Source: Poriferisulfidus sp963668445 | GTDB lineage: Bacteria > Pseudomonadota > Gammaproteobacteria > Poriferisulfidales > Poriferisulfidaceae | Direction: 5' to 3' | NCBI GenBank assembly: GCA_963668445.1 | Contig: OY764335.1 | Span: 1,426,001-1,490,000, forward strand | Length of the DNA stretch: 64,000 nucleotides | In this document: positions 33,859 through 42,637 of the stretch, in pieces | Layout: the number at the start of each line of letters is the position of its first letter | How positions within the stretch are numbered: position 1 is the first letter of the stretch | The notes under the pieces: generated by a model | The model's input: the letters and a program-made list of their open reading frames with translations, nothing else | What the model was told of the DNA's origin: nothing | The model's database searches: none | Translations under genes and position numbers: made by a program

Positions 33859-34947
33859 TCACGATCCGTTCCCCTTCAACTCCTCGAGCCACAATCTCTG
33901 GCAGATGAATTCCAACTCTCCAGAAAGTGCACCCGCAGGGAGTTGATACTCGAACAGACACCCGGCTGGACTGGGAGATAGTATGCCAGACGCATCTAGC
34001 CTCCGTCGAGCCCATGCAGGGAGCGGCGAGAAGAATTGGACAAGTTTCGTGCCCTCGGAACCCATCATGACATGAAACTTCTGAGCTTCTCCGCGTCGCG
34101 CATCTAGTGCCATTTGTAAATGCCACGCCTCATCGCATCCGCGCCAACGACTTTCGCCAAGTGGAAAATCAATCAACCGTTTAGACCTACCATCGCGTAA
34201 CTGCGCATAACACCACAAATCAGCACCGTATGCCTGCTTACGCCGAGCAACAAACCGCCCAGATTGAACATGCGCTTGCACCCACCGACCTCGGTAGTAG
34301 CGGTTAGGACGTTCTGGATCGATTAGCGAAAGTCCAGGCACATCGCGCGATGGCGGTTCTTTATCTAGACAACCATCAATGCGTGATATATGCTGCGTAG
34401 GAGTCTCCTCACGAGGTGCTTTCAGCCAGCGATCATAAGAAATATCGATAAGCCCGTGCTCCCTGAGGCATGTGCGTAAATTCTCATTAGGCTCCGGGTC
34501 CAAAAGCCGCAGATGGGCCCTGTGTGTGACACGTCTTCGAATACTGTCAGGCAATGAAGAAGAGTTGCCACAGGCAATGCCAAGAACTATCAATGTACCA
34601 CTCGGCTGAGCCACAAAGCCCAAAGGCGCAACATACAGTAATAATGCCGCCTCATTTGGCTCCTCCGCTTCAATGTCCCGGCATTCAAGAATGTCCCCAT
34701 GGGAAATCATGTCCTCAAGTACTCGTTTGACCATCTCCCTGAAAGCCTTAGAATCGTCCACCAACCCACGCAGAGGAGAGACTACGCCACTCACGAGAGT
34801 CGATGAAGAGCAAGGACACAGAAAGCCCGCTGCCCTCCTTAGTGCACCTGATACTGCTTCAACCGAGGTAAGGTGCACAGTTTCGAGGTCGAGTCCTAAT
34901 TCGGTAACCTTAAGGCGGTCAAGGTCATCAGCGGATATGATCTTCAT
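33859..34947 (-). CDS. Druantia-like operon gene 2, unrecognised (362 aa)
   Basis: Start ATG 34947 is decided by a 4-bp ATGA overlap with the upstream gene's stop and by GGAG six bases upstream; the frame is open to 35004. The protein is soluble and mixed alpha/beta (MKIISADDLDRLKVTELGLD at the start). A central part with RPNRYYRGRWVQAHVQSGRFVA and a Trp-rich segment looks compact, and a pair of cysteines occurs early (LCPCSSS). I do not recognise a family. Its tight coupling to the genes on both sides makes it an integral component of the system. Confidence 0.65.
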   Translation of the reverse strand: MKIISADDLDRLKVTELGLDLETVHLTSVEAVSGALRRAAGFLCPCSSSTLVSGVVSPLRGLVDDSKAFREMVKRVLEDMISHGDILECRDIEAEEPNEAALLLYVAPLGFVAQPSGTLIVLGIACGNSSSLPDSIRRRVTHRAHLRLLDPEPNENLRTCLREHGLIDISYDRWLKAPREETPTQHISRIDGCLDKEPPSRDVPGLSLIDPERPNRYYRGRWVQAHVQSGRFVARRKQAYGADLWCYAQLRDGRSKRLIDFPLGESRWRGCDEAWHLQMALDARRGEAQKFHVMMGSEGTKLVQFFSPLPAWARRRLDASGILSPSPAGCLFEYQLPAGALSGELEFICQRLWLEELKGNGS

Positions 34948-37838
34948 GGCCATCTCCAGCCTTCGTAGGGAGCAACTGGTCCGGATTGATGCTGCTTTAA
35001 GCAATGGTCGGTTGCAATGACAAGGAATCTTGCCGCTTTAGCCCAAAACGGTACATCCATTAGAGCCTTCAGACCGCTGGAAAGACACTGTCCAGCCCAA
35101 GCCTCGACACCTGCGGGAGCACTTGCAAGCCTCAATGCAAACTCGGCAATCCATGCTTCGGCAGAAATGCCATTCCTAGGTGCTTGAGTAGGCACTCGCT
35201 CTCTGCATGCTTCCGCATAACGAATTAGCCGCTTAACCCTAGATTCGCATGTCTCGCTCAATAAAGATTCATCATCAATCAGAAGAAAGTCATTTTCCGA
35301 CAATGTCCCTAGGTCGCGCTGCACCTCGGCCGCCAGATGATCAATCGTCCCGATGTCCTCGGATAATGCGATCTTCTTCTCCGCTTCTCCCCACTTATCT
35401 CCGCAAATAATGCGGAACACTTCCCAGACAAGAACATCGACAACCTGTTTCTGGCGTCTTGTAGACCAAAGACCGCCAGAAAGTTTGGCCTGACTCCATC
35501 TCCCTGCCCAGAAAACCATATCGCATACAGCTTCCAGTGAGCGGTCACGCGGTTCGATATCTGGGATGATTACAAGACCAAACAGGTTCTGCTGAATGGG
35601 TGGAACGATTATAGAGGAACGCCACTCACCTTTCCGCGCAACATACAAAGCTCCTTGCCTATCGACTTGATAGTTCAAATTTTCAGCATCTAAAGCTTTG
35701 CCAGAACACGGCGCTTCAAATGTTGTTCGAGTTACCATAATCTCCCGAGAATCGCCACTGTCATCAAGCAACCGTAATAAGCGTTTGCTCCCACGCAAGA
35801 TCCATCGTAGAGGAGTAAATTCGCGTTCAAATCGCATCTCAAACACACCGAATTCTGCGGCATCAAATTCAACTCGGCAAACTCGCGCATCATCGTACTT
35901 CCTCTGTGCACCTTGGGATTCCCGGAAATTACTCTCGAAATTTTCTCTCCAAACATCTGCTGTAAAGGGCATCCGCATCGCAGGCAATGTCTCGTCGAAT
36001 ATTGGTTCTTCCCCGTCTCTACCGAACAATGAAATGCGGCATTCGAGGACACCGCTATTAGGTCCCTGAACTGATATTTCAGCCTGTCCTTCCCATAACT
36101 GCTCGAGTGTTGGTACTTCCGGGTCTATTTGCACTAACACTGGCCCCTGCGGAATCTGTGGCTCGCATATATGCACTATGAGGTCCCCGATGTGTTCCAC
36201 TCCTCTCTCCCTATCCCGCACGGAGACATGTATGGCGTGCCGACCGACATAAAACTTAGGTAGTTGGATAAACTCTGGTTTGCCCAAGTTCTCCAACGGC
36301 AGTTCGAACGAAAGAGTATTGTCTCCCTCGACTGAGATTAAAATTGATTCCACCGGATGATCTGAACGAACAGCCACACAGGGTTGCTCATTTACGGGCC
36401 ACTCTCCATAGCCATCTCCATCCCACTTCATTGCAGCAAGACCGACTGGCCAAACCTCTAGCAATCTTGCCTGCTCCAGCCCAAGCTCTTCAAGCACCTG
36501 TTCCCAATCTTCGTCGAGTGCCTCTGGCAAATCCAAAAACACGCCATGTATTCCCATGCACGAAAAACTTGAAGAATTAAGCCGCTCGTTGGCAGGAAAC
36601 ACACCGTCAGTGCTAATCAGAACATACTTCTGCTCAGGGCGTACCCGTAAACTCCTGCACTCATAAGCAAGCCCATCAGAAGCAACCCTGAAAAGATATC
36701 GAGAACCAGGCCGCAACAGACATTCTGTTCGCAAAAGATAATCAAGCTGCGCATCAGATTTCTCGAACCGCAACAAGACATCACGAGCATCCGGCCAGTC
36801 GAGAAGCGTGATGCGTTGCGTACCATGTAGAAACCGCCCTCGTGCTAAAGGTCGGCCGGAAGAGCCCGCGACTGTGCATCTCGAGCCGCTCAAAATATCT
36901 TGGATTCTTGGAAAACTCGAAAGCAAGTGCGACAAATTAGGAATTTCGAGCAAAATCTCCCACTCGCAATCTGCTTGATTTGCCGGTCGTAACAAAAGCC
37001 TTGGTTCTATTCCAAGTTTGGCGGTTACCTCACGCGCATCGCTGGGACATGAAATGTCTTCTAGACCGCGGACTGACTTTGGCGCCTTTAATCCTTGAAC
37101 TCGCCTAGAATTTCTTGCGGATTTCTGTGCGCTCTCTAGCCATTTACGTTCCCTCTGCCTGCGGATTAGGTCATCACCAATCCTTTGTAGCGTCCTAGGA
37201 TGTATTAGATTCTCCACGTCAGGCTCCCCATGGAGTAGTAACGCCGTTGAGATCTGACCTAACAACTCTGGTTCTTGCGCAAAATTTTGGAATCGTTTAG
37301 TCGCATTCCAACTTCTTGACTTGATAAGTTCCCCAAACTCTTTGGGAGACTCAAGAAGCATCCCGGAAAGATGATGCCTTAGCTTATATAGAGTTTCGAC
37401 AAGTTGTTGCTGTAAATCTCGAGGAAGAACAGCATGTGTGATCGGCCAACAAATGATCGAGAAATGCCGTGCCCAATCTCCAGACGGACTTGCACCCCCA
37501 AATTCATTTCTAAACTCTTCAAAGCAACTTCGAATAAAATTCCGATCGTTGTATTTAACCCACTCTGGGGTTTCCCTCTCAAATGTGGGCCAATATTCAT
37601 CACCCGCATACTGGTAACCAAGTTCAGATGAATAAACAACCCAAACAAGCGCATGCTCCAGTGATGGACGTTGACTGCAAATATGGACTCGCAATGAAGC
37701 CTTTATATCTAATATATCTTGCGGAGTAAGACCATGCTCAAGGCCAAAAACTGGCCACCCCAAGTTGTCCACATCTCGCTGGGCCTTAAGCTCTCTAAAA
37801 TGCTCCGCCAAATTGGCTTGCCAATCTTCAAGTCTCAT
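34944..37838 (-). CDS. Druantia-like operon gene 1, unrecognised large protein (964 aa)
   Basis: 964 aa from ATG 37838 with GAGGGTGAAG upstream. There are no transmembrane segments and no obvious enzymatic motif. The N-terminal about 230 residues are helical, and a long strand-rich middle (about 280-700) looks like repeated beta-sandwich modules (LRVRPEQKYVLISTDGVF; FYVGRHAIHVSVRDRE). The C-terminus is helical. Size and position upstream of druE resemble DruH of type III Druantia, but I cannot confirm homology by eye. It overlaps the next gene by 4 bp and is the operon's first gene, with about 420 bp of divergent intergenic DNA upstream. Confidence 0.65.
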   Translation of the reverse strand: MRLEDWQANLAEHFRELKAQRDVDNLGWPVFGLEHGLTPQDILDIKASLRVHICSQRPSLEHALVWVVYSSELGYQYAGDEYWPTFERETPEWVKYNDRNFIRSCFEEFRNEFGGASPSGDWARHFSIICWPITHAVLPRDLQQQLVETLYKLRHHLSGMLLESPKEFGELIKSRSWNATKRFQNFAQEPELLGQISTALLLHGEPDVENLIHPRTLQRIGDDLIRRQRERKWLESAQKSARNSRRVQGLKAPKSVRGLEDISCPSDAREVTAKLGIEPRLLLRPANQADCEWEILLEIPNLSHLLSSFPRIQDILSGSRCTVAGSSGRPLARGRFLHGTQRITLLDWPDARDVLLRFEKSDAQLDYLLRTECLLRPGSRYLFRVASDGLAYECRSLRVRPEQKYVLISTDGVFPANERLNSSSFSCMGIHGVFLDLPEALDEDWEQVLEELGLEQARLLEVWPVGLAAMKWDGDGYGEWPVNEQPCVAVRSDHPVESILISVEGDNTLSFELPLENLGKPEFIQLPKFYVGRHAIHVSVRDRERGVEHIGDLIVHICEPQIPQGPVLVQIDPEVPTLEQLWEGQAEISVQGPNSGVLECRISLFGRDGEEPIFDETLPAMRMPFTADVWRENFESNFRESQGAQRKYDDARVCRVEFDAAEFGVFEMRFEREFTPLRWILRGSKRLLRLLDDSGDSREIMVTRTTFEAPCSGKALDAENLNYQVDRQGALYVARKGEWRSSIIVPPIQQNLFGLVIIPDIEPRDRSLEAVCDMVFWAGRWSQAKLSGGLWSTRRQKQVVDVLVWEVFRIICGDKWGEAEKKIALSEDIGTIDHLAAEVQRDLGTLSENDFLLIDDESLLSETCESRVKRLIRYAEACRERVPTQAPRNGISAEAWIAEFALRLASAPAGVEAWAGQCLSSGLKALMDVPFWAKAARFLVIATDHCLKQHQSGPVAPYEGWRWP

Positions 37839-38258
37839 ACTTCACCCTCAATAGAATGCCATTTCAATTCCCTACAAGAATTAGTGTACACGCCTTAAAA
37901 ACGCAGATCTATGGTAGCATTCGTCGGCTAATCCTAACCACATTTTACAATAATTCAGCCCGAACATACCTTGCCAGCCGAATCTTGGCATTGGAGCAAG
38001 AACTATCGTGTCCACTCGGATGCCAGTTTCGCCTGATTGCCTGTGTCGTACGAGGCGCAGTTGCCGGTAGCGACTCAAGGCTCTCTTGGTGGAACATTGG
38101 CATCGAACCTGTAGGAGCCTGAATCCAGCAACCGGAATGGGTCGCGTACATTCCTATCGAGCAAGCCAACCGCGTAGTACAATTGGGAAAGTTCCACAGC
38201 CCACATTAAGGTGGTCGCGAACGGGCGTGAAATCTAGTGTCTGCTGGAGGTATGAACT
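37839..38258. other. Divergent intergenic region of about 420 bp
   Basis: Separates the Druantia-like operon (minus) from the SNase-like gene (plus) and must hold both promoters. I see no convincing ORF; the ORFs on both strands have poor coding character. Confidence 0.4.
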
Positions 38259-39128
38259 ATGAAATTCATGTTGATCAAAGGAACCTTCCATGTTAAGGGC
38301 AGACAGCCTGATGGAGACACGATAGGATTTAAAGCGGAAAATAAACAAAACTGGGCTGAATTCGAATCACGTTTCAAGACACGCGGCCAAGGCATCAAGA
38401 CTAATAGAGCCGGAGTGTTGTCGATAAGGCTTAAAGCCATTGACACATTGGAAACCCACTACGAAGGGAATCATCAGCCATCGGCTTTGGCCCGCAAAGC
38501 GACTGACTTTTTGCTTGAGGAAGCAGGAATAAAAGAAGTCGCTTGGGACGGAGCTTCCGTAGCAAGTGCGCAGGATGAAACGCACGGCTACATACTCTCG
38601 CGCGCAATCGATAAGTCCAGGCGGCCTACATGCTTCGCCTTTGCGGGAAATACCGAACGAAAGGATGGGGAACTTCTGCCTCTAGATGCAGAGTGGTTGA
38701 AAAACAGCATAAATTACAAGCTTCTTGAACAAGGGCTTGCCTATCCTACATTCTACAAGGCAATGCTTGACTTTCCTGACCTGCGAAAGGAACTGGCGAA
38801 TATTGCGATGGCCAGCGCAGAAGCAAAACTTGGCGTATGGGCGGTAGATAAATCACGGGGAATTAGCATACGCAATAAAGAACAGCTTGAACAAGAAGGT
38901 GTAATCATGCCGAAATTGTTTCGTATCCTTACGGAATATTTTAAAGAACATCCAGATGGCATGGATCGTTTTCACTCTTGGTTGCAAGACTGGAACGAGG
39001 AGGTGTGTATTTTGCCGTCGGGGAATACGGCTGGCCTGCACGAAGTGATTGAGAAAAAAGGTGAAGAGATAAAGTTAACGGTCGATCCTTGGGAGATGAT
39101 TTTCAGACCGCGCCATCTCCCCCGATAG
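38259..39128 (+). CDS. Staphylococcal nuclease-like (TNase-fold) protein
   Basis: 289 aa, ATG 38259 with GGAGGT nine bases upstream. The SNase pattern is visible: a strand ending in GDTIGFKAEN, SIRLKAIDTLETHY...SALARKATDFLLEEAG, GYILSRAID and the late ELANIAMASAEAKLGVWAVDK, matching the YQ-x-AE-x-A-x-x-x-GLW block of thermonucleases. There is no signal peptide, so it would act in the cytoplasm. A C-terminal extension of about 70 aa is unassigned. The catalytic Arg-Glu-Arg set is not fully evident, so activity is uncertain. It stands alone between the Druantia-like operon and a repeat. Confidence 0.6.
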   Translation: MKFMLIKGTFHVKGRQPDGDTIGFKAENKQNWAEFESRFKTRGQGIKTNRAGVLSIRLKAIDTLETHYEGNHQPSALARKATDFLLEEAGIKEVAWDGASVASAQDETHGYILSRAIDKSRRPTCFAFAGNTERKDGELLPLDAEWLKNSINYKLLEQGLAYPTFYKAMLDFPDLRKELANIAMASAEAKLGVWAVDKSRGISIRNKEQLEQEGVIMPKLFRILTEYFKEHPDGMDRFHSWLQDWNEEVCILPSGNTAGLHEVIEKKGEEIKLTVDPWEMIFRPRHLPR

Positions 39129-39168
39129 GCGCGACCGGCATGGCGACTACGCCCTGATAGCCAAGCCC
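39128..39168 (+). repeat. 41-bp direct repeat, copy A
   Basis: Matches 41997-42037 at 36 of 41 positions. Both copies read as the same C-terminal peptide, DRH-x-DY-x-L-x-AKP, followed by a stop within three codons, so they appear to be 3' ends of two copies of a lost gene. They bracket the 39.2-41.9 kb segment. Confidence 0.6.
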
Positions 39169-39290
39169 TGCGGGTAGGCCCGCGCGGAAAGACACGCGGC
39201 AGAGTCGGCCCGCACTGGCGGCCTGCGCAGCGCCGCCCTCCATCCAGCAAATGTGCTATAATCAAGCGTCCGTCCGGGCGGGCCTCAATC

Positions 39291-39572
39291 ATGAAAAAAC
39301 TGTTTGCTGTCGTTCTGTATGAGCCGAGCGCAGAGGTAGAGGCTCGGCTATCCGAGGCATACGCAGAGCACCATAAATATACAGACACCTTTTACCTCGT
39401 CTGTACGGAACCATCTGCCGTAACCAGCGATATTGCGGAAACAGTCGGACTGAAAGGCGACAATCGCGTAGAAGATTCTTCCGGTGTCGTATTCAAAATG
39501 AACTCTGCGTTTTCCGGCTATACGCAACGATCCTTGTGGGAATGGCTGGAATCTGCGACCGACAAGGGATAG
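39291..39572 (+). CDS. Small hypothetical protein (93 aa)
   Basis: MKKLFAVVLYEPSAEVEARL starts a soluble alpha/beta protein with a conserved-looking YLVCTEPSAVTSDIAETVGL centre. A TATAAT-like element (GCTATAATC, about 39255) lies upstream. The stop at 39572 is 3 bp from the GTG start of the next gene, so the two are an operon. Family not recognised. Confidence 0.6.
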   Translation: MKKLFAVVLYEPSAEVEARLSEAYAEHHKYTDTFYLVCTEPSAVTSDIAETVGLKGDNRVEDSSGVVFKMNSAFSGYTQRSLWEWLESATDKG

Positions 39573-39575
39573 GCC

Positions 39576-39860
39576 GTGTCGCGACAGTCGCAACTCAGAG
39601 TGGTTCCCGAACCGGACACCGCCGCCGACCCTGGCGGCGGGGGCGGAGGAGATGACGGAATTGAAGGGCGCCTGCGCAGCCTTGAGCAGCAAATAACAGA
39701 AGTCAGGACTCGGCTTGAATATTTGCCGACCAAAGAAGACTTGGAAGGAATCAAAACCCTGATTGCCGAAAAGGAATCGCGCATGCTGAAATGGATGGTC
39801 GGCATTATGATTGCGGCGGTGGCAGCCATTGGGACGGCGCTACTCAGAACGTTTGTCTAG
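39576..39860 (+). CDS. Small coiled-coil, C-terminally anchored membrane protein (94 aa)
   Basis: GTG start 39576, just after the previous stop (39572). A disordered N-terminus with a glycine run (DPGGGGGGDDG) is followed by a coiled coil (RLRSLEQQITEVRTRLEYL) and a C-terminal helix (WMVGIMIAAVAAIGTALL), the usual shape of small phage- or island-borne membrane-anchored coiled-coil proteins. The next gene has the same architecture. Confidence 0.6.
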   Translation: MSRQSQLRVVPEPDTAADPGGGGGGDDGIEGRLRSLEQQITEVRTRLEYLPTKEDLEGIKTLIAEKESRMLKWMVGIMIAAVAAIGTALLRTFV

Positions 39861-39999
39861 TATCCGGTACAAGCTCTTGGTTGAAAGGCTTTCTCCCAGT
39901 TTCCTTGACCTCCGACGCTCTGGAGGCTTCCCGCCGGCATGGGAACGGTATCCTTCAAACGGCACTGCGGCGACGAGCGCGATTAGCCTGACCGAAAGA

Positions 40000-40200
40000 A
40001 TGGTGAGGCTGGAAACAGAATTCAAGGATGTCGCGAAAAAATCCGACCTTCTGGCGGAAACGGCGCGGCTGGAACGCCGGATACGGGAGGCCGTCGACGA
40101 AGTCAGGAACGCAGGCAACGGCAAATGGATCGCGAACCTCGGAACGCTTGCCGCCATCCTCACTCTCTGCTTGGCCGCTTATATCGCTTTCTTCAAATAG
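40000..40200 (+). CDS. Second coiled-coil/membrane-anchor protein, possibly truncated (66 aa)
   Basis: From ATG 40000: MVRLETEFKDVAKKSDLLAE is coiled coil and the C-terminal NLGTLAAILTLCLAAYIAFF is one membrane helix. The layout parallels the preceding 94-aa protein, suggesting an old tandem duplication. The frame is open upstream to 39811, but the upstream translation (Arg- and Pro-rich) does not look like protein and no good RBS precedes 40000, so this may be a 5'-truncated copy. Confidence 0.4.
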   Translation: MVRLETEFKDVAKKSDLLAETARLERRIREAVDEVRNAGNGKWIANLGTLAAILTLCLAAYIAFFK

Positions 40201-40305
40201 GACGCATCGAGCCAAACCCTCAGCCTCTGCAGGATTCCGCTGCGGCCTTTCCGCAAAAGGTTTGAGAACCGCTGAATCAATTTCGACCGAACAATCGCGC
40301 ATGCA

Positions 40306-40983
40306 TCACGCGGCGCATCGGGCCGCCTGCTCGACTGCCTGATGCACTTTCTCGGCAATCGCGGAATTGTCGAGAACATCCAAGCGCCGCCTAGTGGTCT
40401 GCGCGGCCAAGGCCTTGATGATCCCTTCGAACTCCCCTTGCTTCGGATATTTCTCCATGCCCCTGATTTCCTGGCGCAGGGATCCCAGTATTCTCGGATC
40501 CCTCCACATGCTTTCACGATGGTAGATAATGCACCAATCGCTCCAGCGGCGCAGCCATCGCACATCCTTCCATGCGTAGGATGCGACCGCATAGCAGACC
40601 GGGAAATGTCCGCGGTTGGCATCTTTACGAAAGGCGCGGTGCTGGGCCTGTCCCGCCCCTTTCAAGCCGATCGATTTAGGCATGTGTTGCCGGATTGCTT
40701 CCCAAATCAGCCCGTTTTGAACATCCGAGCGAAGAACGAGTTCGTTGCCGTCTATGATTTCGTGCAGGCCCTTACCGAGCAAATACCATTTGCGCAGAGG
40801 CGCCGTCTTGGCCGGCAAGCGCATGATCCCGTCCGCCAGCGGCGGCACCTCCCTAGCAAGATAGTCGTCCAACCGCTCGGCCCTCTCTTGATCTTCGCGG
40901 GTCAGAAAGCCCGAAGGCTGGAATACCTTGATTTCCTCTTCGCATCCCCGGATGTTCGCATTTTGGCGTAATAGAATGGTCAT
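40306..40983 (-). CDS. Hypothetical protein (225 aa), last gene of a methyltransferase operon
   Basis: ATG 40983 follows the stop of the truncated methyltransferase by 5 bp with AGGAGTAAGG as RBS, so the two are translationally linked. The product is soluble, Trp- and Arg-rich in the middle (YAWKDVRWLRRWSDWCIIYH), with an AREVPPLADGIMRL segment before it. I recognise no family. Because it is paired with a DNA methyltransferase gene it could be a cognate nuclease or regulator, but no catalytic motif is visible. Confidence 0.55.
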   Translation of the reverse strand: MTILLRQNANIRGCEEEIKVFQPSGFLTREDQERAERLDDYLAREVPPLADGIMRLPAKTAPLRKWYLLGKGLHEIIDGNELVLRSDVQNGLIWEAIRQHMPKSIGLKGAGQAQHRAFRKDANRGHFPVCYAVASYAWKDVRWLRRWSDWCIIYHRESMWRDPRILGSLRQEIRGMEKYPKQGEFEGIIKALAAQTTRRRLDVLDNSAIAEKVHQAVEQAARCAA

Positions 40984-40988
40984 GATCC

Positions 40989-41444
40989 TTACTCCTCATA
41001 GCGGCGCCAGCGCACCATTTTATGGCAGAAGGGAATATTCCACTCGCCCTTGCGATCGAACCGCATCATGCCGTTGAAGCCGGCTCGCGACAGGAACAGG
41101 AAGTCGAGGGGGTCGTGCTCCCGGTTGAAGCGCTTCCGGATATGGCGGTAGCGGTCGTCCGCCCCCGCCCCCGCCCGCTTCAAGCGCCGGCCTTCGTTTT
41201 CAAGATAGATACGAACGCACTCAGGGGAAATCGCCCCTTCCTGCAGATGGCGGTAGAAATTGATGATGTGGGGGTTGGCGTCGCTCAGCAGGACCCGTTT
41301 GAAGCCCATGTTGAAGGCTACGACCCCGGTTCCCAGAAACGGCTCGATCCACCGCCCCTCGCTCTCCGGCACGAGAGCTTGGATCCACGGAACCAGTTTC
41401 GTCTTGATTCCCTGGCTTTTGATGGGCGGCACGAAGACTTTCAT
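40989..41444 (-). pseudogene. D12-class adenine DNA methyltransferase, C-terminally truncated
   Basis: 151 residues with the start of a Dam/D12 enzyme: the N-terminal K-x-K region, EPFLGTGVVAFN (SAM-binding motif I, about 34-45), LLSDANPHIINFYRHL, and FLSRAGFNGMMRFDRKGEWN. The chain stops just after IPFC...YEE. In this family the catalytic DPPY motif comes after that point, so it is missing and the fragment should be inactive. Its ATG overlaps the upstream gene's TGA (ATGA), and the 225-aa gene follows at 5 bp. Confidence 0.8.
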
Positions 41445-41900
41445 GATTCGGAGGCCATCCGCTCGGCTCGCGGCCGAACAGGCACGATCAGGCTCTTGCG
41501 GCCCTCTTCGAAGCTCAATGAAATCCTGATATTTTTACGACGGCCTTCCGGTCCTTCTGGCGCTTCCTGCACTGCCGGAGCCCTGCCGGTCGCCGGCGAC
41601 AGGAACCTCATCCAGCACAATAAAGCGCACGAACTCCTCCACGCCCCGAAGAATCGCGATGTCCGCCCCCTCGCTCTTGGCCTCCAGCGCCTGCTGCTCC
41701 TTCCGGGTCGGCTCGCCAGCCTCGATCCTGCCGGATGCATAGCGCTTGCGGAAACCCGACTCCTTCAGGCCGACGCACAGCACATCCGGCGGCTTCCGCT
41801 TGGAAAAGTTCTTGACGACTTCATGCCCTTTGGTTTCGGCCATGAACACCGCCAGCGGCCTTTCCAGCTTGTAGAACTCGTTGGTGAACAGCACTCTCAT
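41441..41900 (-). pseudogene. Small hypothetical gene upstream of the methyltransferase, frame change near its 3' end
   Basis: ATG 41900 (GGGAGGGCTAGG upstream) gives MRVLFTNEFYKLERPLAVFM and reads well for about 95 codons up to FVRFIVLDEVPVAG, then ends at 41535 in a poor Ser/Gly/Arg tail. A +1 frame from the same region continues with good coding character (NIRISLSFEEGRKSLIVPV) and ends at 41441 in an ATGA overlap with the methyltransferase start. The operon-like overlap shows that the +1 frame is the original 3' end. This is either a frameshift mutation or, less likely, programmed +1 frameshifting. Confidence 0.5.
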
Positions 41901-41996
41901 GGCCCTAGCCCTCCCTCGGCGATGGATGGATGGTGCGCCCCGAACGTCCGGGGCCAAGATGGGATTGTACTGAAGCCCGCATCGTCTCCGCCGAGC

Positions 41997-42037
41997 GGCA
42001 CGACCGGCATTACGACTACACCCTGATGGCCAAGCCC
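41997..42037 (+). repeat. 41-bp direct repeat, copy B, with downstream gene debris
   Basis: Partner of 39128-39168 (36 of 41 identical). The following stretch to about 42320 contains ORFs with Pro/Arg-rich translations and peptides such as DHPWKRASYEAMMARKAAGR. I read this as decayed coding sequence, perhaps of a transposase, but cannot identify it. Confidence 0.5.
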
Positions 42038-42321
42038 GGATAGCCGTGGCGGCCCAAGACCCCGCTGGTGAAGCACTTGTACCGGATCTGCCGGAAGATG
42101 CCTGCAAGACTGCACCCCGCCTGCCGCCGCCGGATCATCCGTGGAAGCGGGCTTCGTACGAGGCCATGATGGCGCGCAAGGCGGCAGGCCGCGGAGCTTC
42201 GCCGGAACCGGCCCGGGGCGCCTGCCGGTGAAAGCGCGAAGGCCAAGCGTGAAATTGCGCTCGGACCGGCCTGGATCCATGGGAAAGCCCGGCGGCTTTC
42301 GGGACGCTTTCCTAGACCGCC

Positions 42322-42366
42322 AATAGGAAGTTTTAGCTTTTTTTCGCAATAGGAAGTTTTAGCTTT
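42322..42366. repeat. Two 19-bp direct repeats
   Basis: AATAGGAAGTTTTAGCTTT occurs exactly at 42322-42340 and again at 42348-42366, a 26-bp period (between two and three helical turns). It lies about 110 bp upstream of the 50-aa ORF. It could be a regulator-binding tandem; nothing else supports a role. Confidence 0.6.
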
Positions 42367-42474
42367 GGTTTGACACGGGCCTGCCAAAAGCACCTACAAT
42401 CAACAATTATGGTAGAATACATGCTACTCCTCGCCCGAAGGGAGTATCTGCCATCAGCATGGAGTGGTTTGATA

Positions 42475-42627
42475 ATGAAACATCCTGATACTACAGACCC
42501 GGCCAAGCATCTCCGAGAGCTTACAAAACAGTTGGAAGCGCTGGCAAAAACGGGCCAGGCGAAATTCAACGCCATGGAAGCCCGTGCGCCTAAAGGGGAA
42601 ATATGCCCGCAGAAGCCTTTACGCTAG
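42475..42627 (+). CDS. Small hypothetical protein (50 aa)
   Basis: ATG 42475 with GGAG ten bases upstream gives MKHPDTTDPAKHLRELTKQL and a helical, charged remainder. The longer in-frame ORF from 42370 adds a segment without coding character. The stop is 10 bp from the convergent end of the RelA/SpoT-domain gene. Function unknown. Confidence 0.4.
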   Translation: MKHPDTTDPAKHLRELTKQLEALAKTGQAKFNAMEARAPKGEICPQKPLR

Positions 42628-42637
42628 GATTCTGGCC

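Noticed and set aside
42046..42326. Two overlapping plus-strand ORFs of about 60 codons
   Set aside because: Pro/Arg-rich translations in a region that looks like decayed coding DNA; no start or domain support.
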